Assembly: GCA_003665825.1 (NCBI GenBank)
Contig: QPFY01000016.1
Coordinates: 1 to 64,000, forward strand
Direction of reading: 5' to 3'
Source of the DNA: Microbotryum silenes-acaulis
Taxonomy: Eukaryota > Basidiomycota > Microbotryomycetes > Microbotryales > Microbotryaceae
DNA: 64,000 nucleotides
Below are positions 56,397 to 64,000 of the stretch, one piece after another. Position 1 is the first letter of the stretch. Each line of letters begins with the position of its first letter. Position numbers and translations under genes: made by a program. The notes under the pieces are model-generated. The model saw nothing but the letters and a program-made list of their open reading frames with translations, had not been told where the DNA came from and searched no databases.

Positions 56397-57015
56397 ATTG
56401 CCCCCAATTCCTGTTCCCCCTGATTGGCCTACGGAAAAACTAGATGGAAGTCGACGATGATAACACAAACCGCCCGTAAGATGCGAGAAACGGGCCGGTG
56501 TCCACCAATCCGATACTTGGGATTCAAGTGCCCCAGCCAAGCGGTTGCTCCCCCTCAGGAGACGAATGAGAGAGAGAGAAGGAGAGAAAGAGTAATAAAA
56601 CGATTTACTAACGACAAGAGGCCCACCCCGCACCCACTTCCCAACTCGGTCGAGACAAAGACAGGAGAGCGACTGCGCAACTACCCTGACCCACGAAGCC
56701 CCAAGTCTATGCTCGGTCACAGCAAGACGCGGTGGAGGTCCCTCAAAACCTCCATCTCAGCAGTCCCTGGCCCCTCAAAGCCGACTTTCTGCCTGTGTCT
56801 GCTGATCCCTCCCTTGACTCAGAACCCCGAAGCCAAAGAGCGCGAGCCACCGTCGAGTCAATCCCAAATCGCGAGCCGGTCCATGAGCAACGAAAGCAGA
56901 CCTGTAATAGATGAAAGATGAAAGCAAGATATTTAGTATACAGTTTTGGAAGAGGAAGTGTGATGTGGTGTGTGTGTGTGTGTGTGGGATGGTGGGGGGA
57001 AATCGAACCCAGCCT

Positions 57016-60000
57016 CTACTGCCCTCGCCCGCCCCTTGCTCCTCCCGCCCTCAACTTCATCCTCTCCTCCAGTACCACCCTCCTCCTCTCCACGCTTTCC
57101 ATCCTCGTCCCGTGCTTCTGCATCCTCCATCTCCCACTGCTGATCATCTCCAAAACCATCCCCGTGAAGATCTCGATCGTCCTGCCCGCCCTTTCCTGTT
57201 CGCTGAGCTTGGCCTTGAGCTTGGGGAGGCCAAAGAGCCGTTGCAGTGTCGTGTACTGGGCGTCCTCGATCGTGTCGCACCCGAGTGCGTCGCAGAGCAC
57301 GCCCCTTGCCGCGATCCAGACGTTCCGCGAGTCAACGCAGTCGAAAAAGTAGTGGTCGGTGTCGTCCACCGGCGCTTTGCAGACGAGGCACGCGGGAGAA
57401 GTGTCGTGCTTTTGCTCGTGCTGGAGCTTGCGCGTCGGGGTGAAGCGGAGAATCAGCTTGAACCAAACTTCCCTCTCCCTCGCCGTCAGTGCCTTCGAGT
57501 TGACCGCCTTCCAGAAGCTCCTGAGATCGTCCGGCTGCGGTGGTCCCTTGAGCCCGAGCGTGTTGGTAAAGGCCTTCGCGTTCAGGACCCGGCGGATGCG
57601 ACGGATCGTGTAGGGTCGAGCCATGTTCAGCAGCTTGTACTGGCTCGCCTGTTGTGGAAGCACTGGGTCCGGAAGGCGCTGCTCCATTGCGAAGCGGGCC
57701 ACGGGCTTGGGGAGGATCGCCTCGAGCAGTGCGCTGGTGCCGATCCGGGGAGGCACGTTGAGCCGTCCCGCCGCCACCGCCGCCGCCAAGGGCGTGTTCT
57801 TGTGTCGATCGACAGTGAACCGGTACCAGGCCGCGATTGCCAGTCGCTGTGGGAGCCCGCGTCGATCGTACTCGCTGTTGTCGCCGAGCACATCCGCCGG
57901 CGGCGTCCAGAGGTGAAACCCCCCACCCGCATACAACTCGCGCCGATAGAGATCCGCCACCTTCGGGTAGCCCTGGAGACGAAGGTAGTCAGGTACATGA
58001 ACCGCGTCGATGGTCTGTTTCCCTCTGATGGGGGTGTGGAGGCTGCCGAGCAGGGTGGGCAGCGCGAGCAGGTTCGCGGTGGTCAAGGCCCTCGGGTTGA
58101 CCTGCGCGTCGTGATGTTTCGGAACGCCCAGTGCGGCGTGCCATCGGGGATGAAGGTCGTTCGGGATGGGAGTGGATGGATGTGGCCAGAGATCGGTGGC
58201 CAGGTCGAGGTCGGGCTGAGCTCGCTGGAGTGCCGCGCGCGCAAGTCCTTGCCAGATTGCGCCAGAACCGCCGAGAAGAACGTCCCAGATCCGTGCCGCA
58301 ACCGCGTCCACGACGTCCTGCATCCTGATCACCCCCAGTCCCCCCTTGAGCTTGGCTGTGAACACGATGTCTCTGCCGTAGCTGGTCCTGCCCTTGCCCC
58401 CACGGACGAAATCGACGAGCATGTCATCGAGCTTCTTGACGACTTCGGGCGGCGGGATGTCGGCTGCAAGGAAGTGCAGGATCTTGGGGATGGCGTACCG
58501 ATTGACGTAAAAGGCACGGGTGTGGTGCGTGAGCCAGCGATGCTGGACCGCCTCCAGCGTCGCCTCGAGGCGTTCGATGAGATTCGCGTAGGCGAGTTCG
58601 GTGTCGCCGCTGGGGTCGAAGGGGAGGCCGATCCACTCGAGCGACTCGCCTGCGGCCTTGACGACGAGCGGGCGTTCCCCCGGGTCCCAGCGGCGTCCGA
58701 TCGGTAGGATGACCGTCTTATCCGTGTTGAGCCGGCCATTCGTTGCATGCCTCCAGTCGAGCGCCAGGTCATCGAGCAAGTTGAGTGACTCCAAGCCCGC
58801 GACGGCGACGACAACGTCATCGGCAAATGCAAGTGATGTAATGGCGCGGCTCTGTGGGTACGGATAAAGGGCAGGGATTGCAAGATTCAGCGCGATGTTT
58901 CGACGGTGTAGAGCATCCAGGAACGGCTGAAACACGATGTCCCAGACCGATGACGACGCCGGGTCCCCTTGGCCGAGCCCACACGTCAGTCGCACCGGCG
59001 CCGTCAGGAAACCATTGATGATGTAGCGGGCTGAGGTCGAGTCACCCGAGTAGAGCATCCTCAGCACGCGAAGAAAAGTGGCAGGAGCGCCCAGAGCGTC
59101 GAAGATGGCAAAGATCCAGTCATGCTCGACGAGGTCGTAGGCGGATGATTGGTCAAGAGACAAGAGCGCGGCCATGGGGAACTCGGTCCTGCGCGCACCA
59201 AGTTCCTCGACCAGGAGACGAAGGTGTAGCGCAGCGTCGGCCGATCGGCGGTCCTTGACGAATCCGTGCTGCTGCGGCGGGAGGAGATCGGGCAGAAGGT
59301 GGTTGAGTCGGGCGACGTAGACCTTGGTAAAGATCTTGTAATCGCACTCGCGCAGGGTGATAGGCCGGTACGACGAAAGGTCGGCGCGATCGGCATGTTT
59401 CTTGTGGGGCTTGTAAATCAGGCGCACGAGTCCCTGCCCCTGCTTGGGAGAGAGTGAGCCTCGCTCGATCATCGCGTTGTAGGCCTTGGTCAGCACCTTG
59501 GCCCACGCCTCGGGTGCGGTCTGGTACAGTTCGTAGGGCACGCCCGACGGTCCCGGCGATCGCCCCGGGTGCGTCGTCCCGATCGCGGCCACGACCTCGT
59601 CCTCGGTGATCGGTCGCTGGAGTAAGTCGATCTGCGATTCCGAGAGTCGGCGCAGAAAGAGCGGATCCGAGCGCGGGTCGTCGCAAGTCCGCGCCGCCCT
59701 GATCGGCGCGAGGAATTCGTCCCGAAGTCGAGCGACGCGGTCCGGGTCGCGAGGCTCGATGTGGTAGAGGCGCTGAAAATGCGCCTGCGTGTGGTCAAGA
59801 GCAATATCAATGTCATGCGTTAGCTCTCCGTTGGCCAAGCGCAGTGCTGTGATCTTGGAATCCGAGTTCCGCGCCGCGAGCTTGGAGTGGACCGGCCGCG
59901 ACAGTCGTTCCTCGGAAGCGATCTCGGGGACGTGGGCTCGGATCCGGAGTAGGCGCGCGCGCTCCTCGACCGCCCGCTTGAGTTCCTCCGACGTCCTCGT

Positions 60001-61035
60001 CCATTCTGCCGTGTCCTCGTCCCTCCATATCGGTAACGCCTCCAGATCCTGCACCCTCCCCACCAAATACTTCATCCGTTCCGACCGCTCCCGATGCAGC
60101 CTCCTCGCCAGCTCACCACCCCTATCCCTGCACGCCTCCAGAATGACCTCGAGCTCCCCCACCGGTTCCTCCCCGCTTGCCCCTTCCAACCATCCTTCCA
60201 TCATCCGCTGAAATTCCACCGTCTTGAAGGTTGTGGTATTAATTCGATGTAGTTGGTTGGATGTGGTAGGTAGGCTGAGCTGTGGGAGAGTCGCATCAAG
60301 ATCGTCTGAGAGAGCCAGCACAATCAAGACCGGTCGGTGATCGGAGAGATCCTTGGGGTAGTCGTAGATCGTCGAGGCCTGGTCGAGCCTTTTCTGGTGA
60401 GTTCGTTGTAGGAGAAAGTAATCAAGCCGGGAAAATGAGTTGGGTCGCTTGCGATTGGGGTTGGGTCGAGTGAAAGATGGGGTGATGGGGTGCTTGTAGC
60501 GGATGCAGTCCGTGTAGGCCGAGTCGAGCTTGCCTATCAGGATCGGCCAGTGGTGGCCGCGCCGACTTTGGTTCCGCCGATCGACTTCTGGGCGCGGGCA
60601 GTCGTTGAGATCGCCGCCAAGGAGTCGGACGTGGGATTTCTGTGTTTTGTGAAATAAGAGTTTGTCAAAGAATTTTGCTCGTTGTTTTGGTTCAACGGGC
60701 GCGTAGATGTTGTTCATTTCGAAAATTTTAGTGTCGCCCCGCAGACGAAAGGAGGTGACCAGGATCCGTCCGTTGAGTGCCGAGTGGGTGCGCAAGAGCT
60801 CGGCGTCGATCAGGGGGGAGTCAGCCGGAATCAGAGTCAGACAATGTTGGTTGATGAAGAGCTTGCCCTCGTACTCGTCCTTGATGAGTTGCCAGAGGTG
60901 CGGTCTGATGAAGTGCTCTTGTACGAGAATGGCCGATGCTTTGAAAGTGGATAGGTAAGCGTAAATGTTGCGTCGTTTCTCCGGGACCCCCATGCCCCTC
61001 CTCACGTTCCAGGTGATGATGGTGTGCTTGATCAT
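57016..61035 (-). CDS. Non-LTR element 2 ORF2: endonuclease, reverse transcriptase, zinc finger
   Basis: Unbroken frame of 1339 residues. The N-terminal endonuclease has [29 protein letters not shown] and [12 protein letters not shown]. The reverse transcriptase has [46 protein letters not shown] and the catalytic [11 protein letters not shown]. The C-terminal finger is [18 protein letters not shown]. All key motifs are present and no stop interrupts it. It shares its start base with the last base of the ORF1 stop (TAATG). Probably an autonomous element; activity not shown. Confidence 0.9.
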   Translation of the reverse strand: MIKHTIITWNVRRGMGVPEKRRNIYAYLSTFKASAILVQEHFIRPHLWQLIKDEYEGKLFINQHCLTLIPADSPLIDAELLRTHSALNGRILVTSFRLRGDTKIFEMNNIYAPVEPKQRAKFFDKLLFHKTQKSHVRLLGGDLNDCPRPEVDRRNQSRRGHHWPILIGKLDSAYTDCIRYKHPITPSFTRPNPNRKRPNSFSRLDYFLLQRTHQKRLDQASTIYDYPKDLSDHRPVLIVLALSDDLDATLPQLSLPTTSNQLHRINTTTFKTVEFQRMMEGWLEGASGEEPVGELEVILEACRDRGGELARRLHRERSERMKYLVGRVQDLEALPIWRDEDTAEWTRTSEELKRAVEERARLLRIRAHVPEIASEERLSRPVHSKLAARNSDSKITALRLANGELTHDIDIALDHTQAHFQRLYHIEPRDPDRVARLRDEFLAPIRAARTCDDPRSDPLFLRRLSESQIDLLQRPITEDEVVAAIGTTHPGRSPGPSGVPYELYQTAPEAWAKVLTKAYNAMIERGSLSPKQGQGLVRLIYKPHKKHADRADLSSYRPITLRECDYKIFTKVYVARLNHLLPDLLPPQQHGFVKDRRSADAALHLRLLVEELGARRTEFPMAALLSLDQSSAYDLVEHDWIFAIFDALGAPATFLRVLRMLYSGDSTSARYIINGFLTAPVRLTCGLGQGDPASSSVWDIVFQPFLDALHRRNIALNLAIPALYPYPQSRAITSLAFADDVVVAVAGLESLNLLDDLALDWRHATNGRLNTDKTVILPIGRRWDPGERPLVVKAAGESLEWIGLPFDPSGDTELAYANLIERLEATLEAVQHRWLTHHTRAFYVNRYAIPKILHFLAADIPPPEVVKKLDDMLVDFVRGGKGRTSYGRDIVFTAKLKGGLGVIRMQDVVDAVAARIWDVLLGGSGAIWQGLARAALQRAQPDLDLATDLWPHPSTPIPNDLHPRWHAALGVPKHHDAQVNPRALTTANLLALPTLLGSLHTPIRGKQTIDAVHVPDYLRLQGYPKVADLYRRELYAGGGFHLWTPPADVLGDNSEYDRRGLPQRLAIAAWYRFTVDRHKNTPLAAAVAAGRLNVPPRIGTSALLEAILPKPVARFAMEQRLPDPVLPQQASQYKLLNMARPYTIRRIRRVLNAKAFTNTLGLKGPPQPDDLRSFWKAVNSKALTAREREVWFKLILRFTPTRKLQHEQKHDTSPACLVCKAPVDDTDHYFFDCVDSRNVWIAARGVLCDALGCDTIEDAQYTTLQRLFGLPKLKAKLSEQERAGRTIEIFTGMVLEMISSGRWRMQKHGTRMESVERRRVVLEERMKLRAGGARGGRGQ

Positions 61036-63314
61036 TAATGGGTAGTTGAGGTCGAGGCGCTCTTGGCGGTGGTGACGTCCTCAAAGAGGGGGAGGGCGGG
61101 CAGGACATCGTCCTCGGGCTCGTGGTCGGACCATCTTTTCTCCTCGGCTACCCCCTTTGCTTTCCCTCGGTCCACCTTCGTCACGCCAACCGGCATCGCC
61201 GCCGCCGCCGACATCGACCTCGTCACCCTCCGCCCCTCTATTCCATCCTTGACAACGACGCGGCTCTTCCCTTTGATGATCACTCGCTTGGCGTCGGTCG
61301 GTTCGTCACTCGGGTCACTGAGGTCCGCCGCAGTCTGCGACCTCTTCATCACCGGCTTCTTGAACTTCGCAGCGGTCCCCCTGATGTTGATGGAACGTAT
61401 CTCACCGTCCTCATCCCACGTGGCAAAGTTGTGACGCACCAAAGGGGCTTCAGCGTCGAGCCTCCTCTCGATGCTTTGGTCCCGCTCGAGTCGTGCCTGC
61501 TCAACCCAGTTAGCTCTGATCCTGTCCCACTCCTCCCCCTCGCGTAGCGACTTGGCGAGAGTTCCGGGTGACAAAGGTGGGGTTGGTTCGTGGGGTGTCG
61601 ATTCGCGGGAAGCGGTGGCGGCGGTTGCTGTTGCGTCGCTGTCGTCGTCATTGTCCAGCCTGTTCGTCTCCCCTAAGTCCGTCGCTTCCGCATTCTCCGC
61701 GTTCGTCGCTCCCCCCGCCTCGTCCACATCGTCCACCTCCGTCGCCACCTCCTCTTCCTCCATCTCCGTCGCCACCTCCCCTTCCTCCATCTCCGTCGCC
61801 ACCTTGCCTTCTGTTTCGCCCCTTCCATCCGCCATCACCTCATCCTCATCAATCACCTCTCCATCGGATCCTCTGCGGTCCTCTAAAACCGACTCGTCCT
61901 CGCTCTCAATTTTGATGACCTCCGTTTTCGCGGTCGCCTCCGATTCCATCTCCGAGTCCTCCGAGTCCTCGTCATCCGCCTTATCACCAGCGTCCTCCTC
62001 CCCCGATTCCTCCGGCCCCTGTCCGCTCTGGCCAGTTACCTCTTCCTCCTGTCCCTCCTCGACCTCGAGCTCGGCGAAGCGATTCTGTGATGCGATCCTG
62101 TTAACAACCGGCACAGGAATGGGGACCTCGGCCTCCACAATGTTGGTGTCGTTGGTGATGGTGTTCTTGTTGCTGTTGCTGTTGCTGTTGCTGTTGCCGT
62201 TGTGAGCCTCCTTTCGCTTCCTCTCCTGATCCAATCCGCAGGTTCCCACGTGACCCACGAAGTGGCACCTACCGCAAGCCGCCTCCTTCTCATAGTCATG
62301 GCGAAGGGCGGTGACCGGGATGCCTCGAGTGGGAAGGCCGATTCTCGAAGGTAGGATCTCTTTCAAGGTCGTGTTAGGGCGTTGGAACAGGGAGTCGTCG
62401 TCGAAGTGTAGGAAAGCCGAGTAGTCTCCGGCAACGTGGGCGAAGGCCGAGGCGTTGTCCACGCTGATAACGCGCAGAACCTGCACAAGTTGGCACGAAT
62501 GTCCCTTGCCTGACAAGTCCTGCACTAGTGATTGGAACGATTTGATGATGGCGTCCATGGAAGGCACTCCTTGAACACCGACGTTGATTCGAAGCTCGAC
62601 CATGTTATGGTGGAACCTGTGAGATTTCGCGAAGCGGGCCTTCGCCGATCGCCAAGTGAGAGCGGGGGGCGTCGTAAGCGCGGAGTCACGTGCCTCGCCG
62701 GTGACGAACCCAACCGTAACGCGATGGTGAGCCGCCCCATTACGCAGGATTGATGAATGTTGTACGCCTAGGATCTGTGGTTGATAGGCCGCAAGGTGGT
62801 CCGGCAGAGGAACTCCAGGCTCAAAGCAGATAGGAGAGATCGGCGATAGCAGCCTCGTGACGCAGGCCACGAGATCGGTCTTGTCGACATGAGACGCTCG
62901 CGAGGCGCTCTGGTGAGACAGAGTCACTTCAAGGGCGTAATCAAAGATGTTCTCGACAGACCGGTTCGCGTTCAAGGCCGAAAATTTCAGCGATGTGGCG
63001 GTGGCGACGGGGTAGAGTTCGGCGAAGTAGATGGCCTGGACCCAACGATCCATGCGGTTTCCGGGTACAGCACCCATGGCTTGTAGGAGGCTGCCCAGAG
63101 CCTTGGCACGCTGTTGTTGTTGTTGCTGTTGTTCAGGTGACTGAGTCGCCATCTGACTCGCAGCGGCGGCATAGTTGGGTGCGGCGGTGGCGGGGCCCGT
63201 GACTTGCGTCTTCTTCAAGCTTATCGGGATCTGGTCGCGGGGTGGCTGGACGCTGGTGGCGGACACCGGTGGTGGCGGTGCCGGCAGTGGGGACCCAGGG
63301 TCTCCTGTAGACAT
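61035..63314 (-). CDS. Non-LTR element 2 ORF1 (gag-like, long acidic C-half)
   Basis: Frame of 759 residues starting ATGTCTACAGGAGACC. Features: Pro-rich start; a Gln run near residue 65; a globular part with [15 protein letters not shown] sequence ([15 protein letters not shown]); a zinc knuckle [13 protein letters not shown] near residue 350, with three rather than four residues before the last Cys; an Asn/Ser repeat; a long Glu/Asp tract with repeats of the type VATEMEE; and a basic end with [15 protein letters not shown]. Expected to package element RNA with ORF2 protein. Intact by eye. Confidence 0.85.
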   Translation of the reverse strand: MSTGDPGSPLPAPPPPVSATSVQPPRDQIPISLKKTQVTGPATAAPNYAAAASQMATQSPEQQQQQQQRAKALGSLLQAMGAVPGNRMDRWVQAIYFAELYPVATATSLKFSALNANRSVENIFDYALEVTLSHQSASRASHVDKTDLVACVTRLLSPISPICFEPGVPLPDHLAAYQPQILGVQHSSILRNGAAHHRVTVGFVTGEARDSALTTPPALTWRSAKARFAKSHRFHHNMVELRINVGVQGVPSMDAIIKSFQSLVQDLSGKGHSCQLVQVLRVISVDNASAFAHVAGDYSAFLHFDDDSLFQRPNTTLKEILPSRIGLPTRGIPVTALRHDYEKEAACGRCHFVGHVGTCGLDQERKRKEAHNGNSNSNSNSNKNTITNDTNIVEAEVPIPVPVVNRIASQNRFAELEVEEGQEEEVTGQSGQGPEESGEEDAGDKADDEDSEDSEMESEATAKTEVIKIESEDESVLEDRRGSDGEVIDEDEVMADGRGETEGKVATEMEEGEVATEMEEEEVATEVDDVDEAGGATNAENAEATDLGETNRLDNDDDSDATATAATASRESTPHEPTPPLSPGTLAKSLREGEEWDRIRANWVEQARLERDQSIERRLDAEAPLVRHNFATWDEDGEIRSINIRGTAAKFKKPVMKRSQTAADLSDPSDEPTDAKRVIIKGKSRVVVKDGIEGRRVTRSMSAAAAMPVGVTKVDRGKAKGVAEEKRWSDHEPEDDVLPALPLFEDVTTAKSASTSTTH

Positions 63315-63370
63315 CTTGTCGGTGTATCACTTGTTAACTCGAGTATCGAAGACTGCGGTAGGGCGATTTC

Positions 63371-63405
63371 GAAGTGAAGTGAAGTGAAGTGAAGTGAAGT
63401 GAAGT
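63371..63405. repeat. GAAGT microsatellite, seven units
   Basis: Pentanucleotide array at the 5' end of non-LTR element 2, 57-97 bp ahead of the ORF1 start codon. Confidence 0.9.
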
Positions 63406-63467
63406 GAGTTTTGGCAGAAATGTTTATGTGGATATATCTGCCAACCCTTGTGCCAGGCGAGAAATAG

Positions 63468-63551
63468 GCTTCCGTGGTGTAGTTGGTTATCACGTATGCT
63501 TCACATGCGTGTGCTCGCATAAGGTCTCCGGTTCGAGCCCGGACGGAAGCA
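63468..63551 (+). tRNA. tRNA-Val(CAC) with a 10-nt intron
   Basis: Acceptor GCTTCCG pairs fully with CGGAAGC (63544-63550), discriminator A at 63551. D-arm region GTGTAGTTGGTTATCAC is typical of eukaryotic tRNA-Val. The anticodon stem TATGC (63495-63499) pairs perfectly with GCATA (63517-63521) only if TGCGTGTGCT (63506-63515) is an intron after position 37. Anticodon CAC is at 63502-63504. The T-arm TCCGG-TTCGAGC-CCGGA is perfect. Likely functional. Confidence 0.95.
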
Positions 63552-63552
63552 C

Positions 63553-63559
63553 TTTTTTT
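63553..63559 (+). terminator. RNA polymerase III T-run terminator
   Basis: Seven T residues start two bases after the tRNA-Val 3' end. Confidence 0.85.
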
Positions 63560-64000
63560 ATGGCTCAACGTGGCGAGAGTGGCCTTTTTGCTGTTCTTGC
63601 CGGTGAAGTCTGCGTTTCTTCTGAGCGCCCTTTTTTCTCTCTCTGAGTGAACGTCATTGGACATTCTGGTTTGCGCGCATGTTCGTTATATTTTTGACCG
63701 GGCCCGTACCACCAATTGATTAGAGTCTTTGGGGCACTCTGCTTCACTCTGCTTCACTCGACTTTCCGCGCGCGCGCGCGTCGCTCCGCCGCTCCGAGCC
63801 TCACGGCTCGCCTTTGTACTCGTCCTTTACTCGACAATCATCATACCAGCTTCATCTACAGCAGCATCAGATCAAGCAGCCTGATCCAAGACACTCCGAT
63901 CAGACGCATCTGTTGGTTCACTACCCGACGGCGCTGCTTGTTCCATTTGGTGCGACGCGTCTCTGCCGCGGATTGTTGTTGATTGACCGTCGTGCGCCGC
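63560..64000. other. No supported gene to window end
   Basis: Contains duplicated CTCTGCTTCA (63739-63758), a CG-repeat (63768-63780) and pyrimidine-rich sequence that could be the 5' region of a gene beyond the window. No conserved protein segment was recognised. Confidence 0.4.

Larger units (their letters stand above)
50683..56930 (-). mobile_element. Non-LTR retrotransposon 1 (two ORFs)
   Basis: Orientation minus; ORF1 then ORF2, then a ~650-bp 3' region (50683-51339) rich in purine runs such as GAGAGAGAGA at 51189. The 5' region 56400-56930 has no other gene. Exact ends are not visible; a TG microsatellite at 56969-56987 belongs to the next element. Confidence 0.8.
56931..63410 (-). mobile_element. 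Non-LTR retrotransposon 2 (two ORFs)
   Basis: Same organisation as element 1 but only moderately similar in protein, so a different family. The 3' region (57015-56931) has a CA/TG microsatellite (56969-56987). The 5' region before ORF1 carries seven GAAGT units (63371-63405). Confidence 0.85.

Noticed and set aside
56911..58707. Long plus-strand open frame (598 codons) opposite element 2 ORF2
   Set aside because: It lies antisense to a frame with complete reverse transcriptase motifs. Its protein is Arg/Pro/Val-rich with no domain, as expected for the opposite strand of GC-rich coding sequence.

Overview
The window looks like a transposon-rich stretch of a GC-rich basidiomycete nuclear genome. 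Short GT-AG introns interrupt the genes, a nuclear tRNA-Val gene carries an intron, and four copies of a FunK1-type fungal-specific kinase are present. The mobile elements (Helitron, Copia, two-ORF non-LTR elements, a Plavaka/CACTA-like DNA transposon) are types known from Basidiomycota. Pucciniomycotina is possible, but that is only an impression. No bacterial genes, CRISPR array or ordinary housekeeping gene was recognised.

Layout, left to right. 1-1.2 kb: remnant of an F-box-like gene. 1.4-4.7 kb: FunK1 copy 1 (minus, frameshifted). 4.7-8.4 kb: Helitron with degraded Rep-helicase gene and a recognisable 3' terminus. 8.4-10.8 and 15-17.6 kb: a non-coding repeat family whose blocks occur in different orders. 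11.7-14.2 kb: FunK1 copy 2 (plus, best preserved). 17.7-18.3 kb: a 0.6-kb inverted-repeat element. 18.4-20.9 kb: FunK1 copy 3 (plus, 5' truncated). 21-25 kb: kinase-like and transposase-like fragments. 25.3-26.2 kb: another block of the repeat family. 26.2-29 kb: FunK1 copy 4 (minus), a duplicate of copy 1.

29-35.3 kb is a nest of elements: a foldback MITE, a solo LTR with a target duplication, an internally deleted Helitron, and a 4.9-kb DNA transposon with inverted termini, short-motif arrays near both ends, a Plavaka-like transposase 3' half and an accessory gene, itself carrying a Copia remnant. 35.3-42 kb holds more repeats, a tRNA-Asp-like sequence, a hairpin minisatellite, a small membrane-protein candidate and a second solo LTR. 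42-45.9 kb holds a divergent pair of unknown/transposase-like genes, two short-motif arrays and a small SANT-like gene. 45.9-63.4 kb is a block of three retroelements all on the minus strand: one LTR-flanked Copia element and two non-LTR elements with nearly intact ORF1 and ORF2. It ends beside the tRNA-Val gene.

Most genes here serve the mobility of their own element. The FunK1 kinases are the only host-type genes with several copies, and they have been duplicated, truncated and flanked by transposons. Exon boundaries come from reading splice motifs and comparing copies by eye. No alignments or searches were run.
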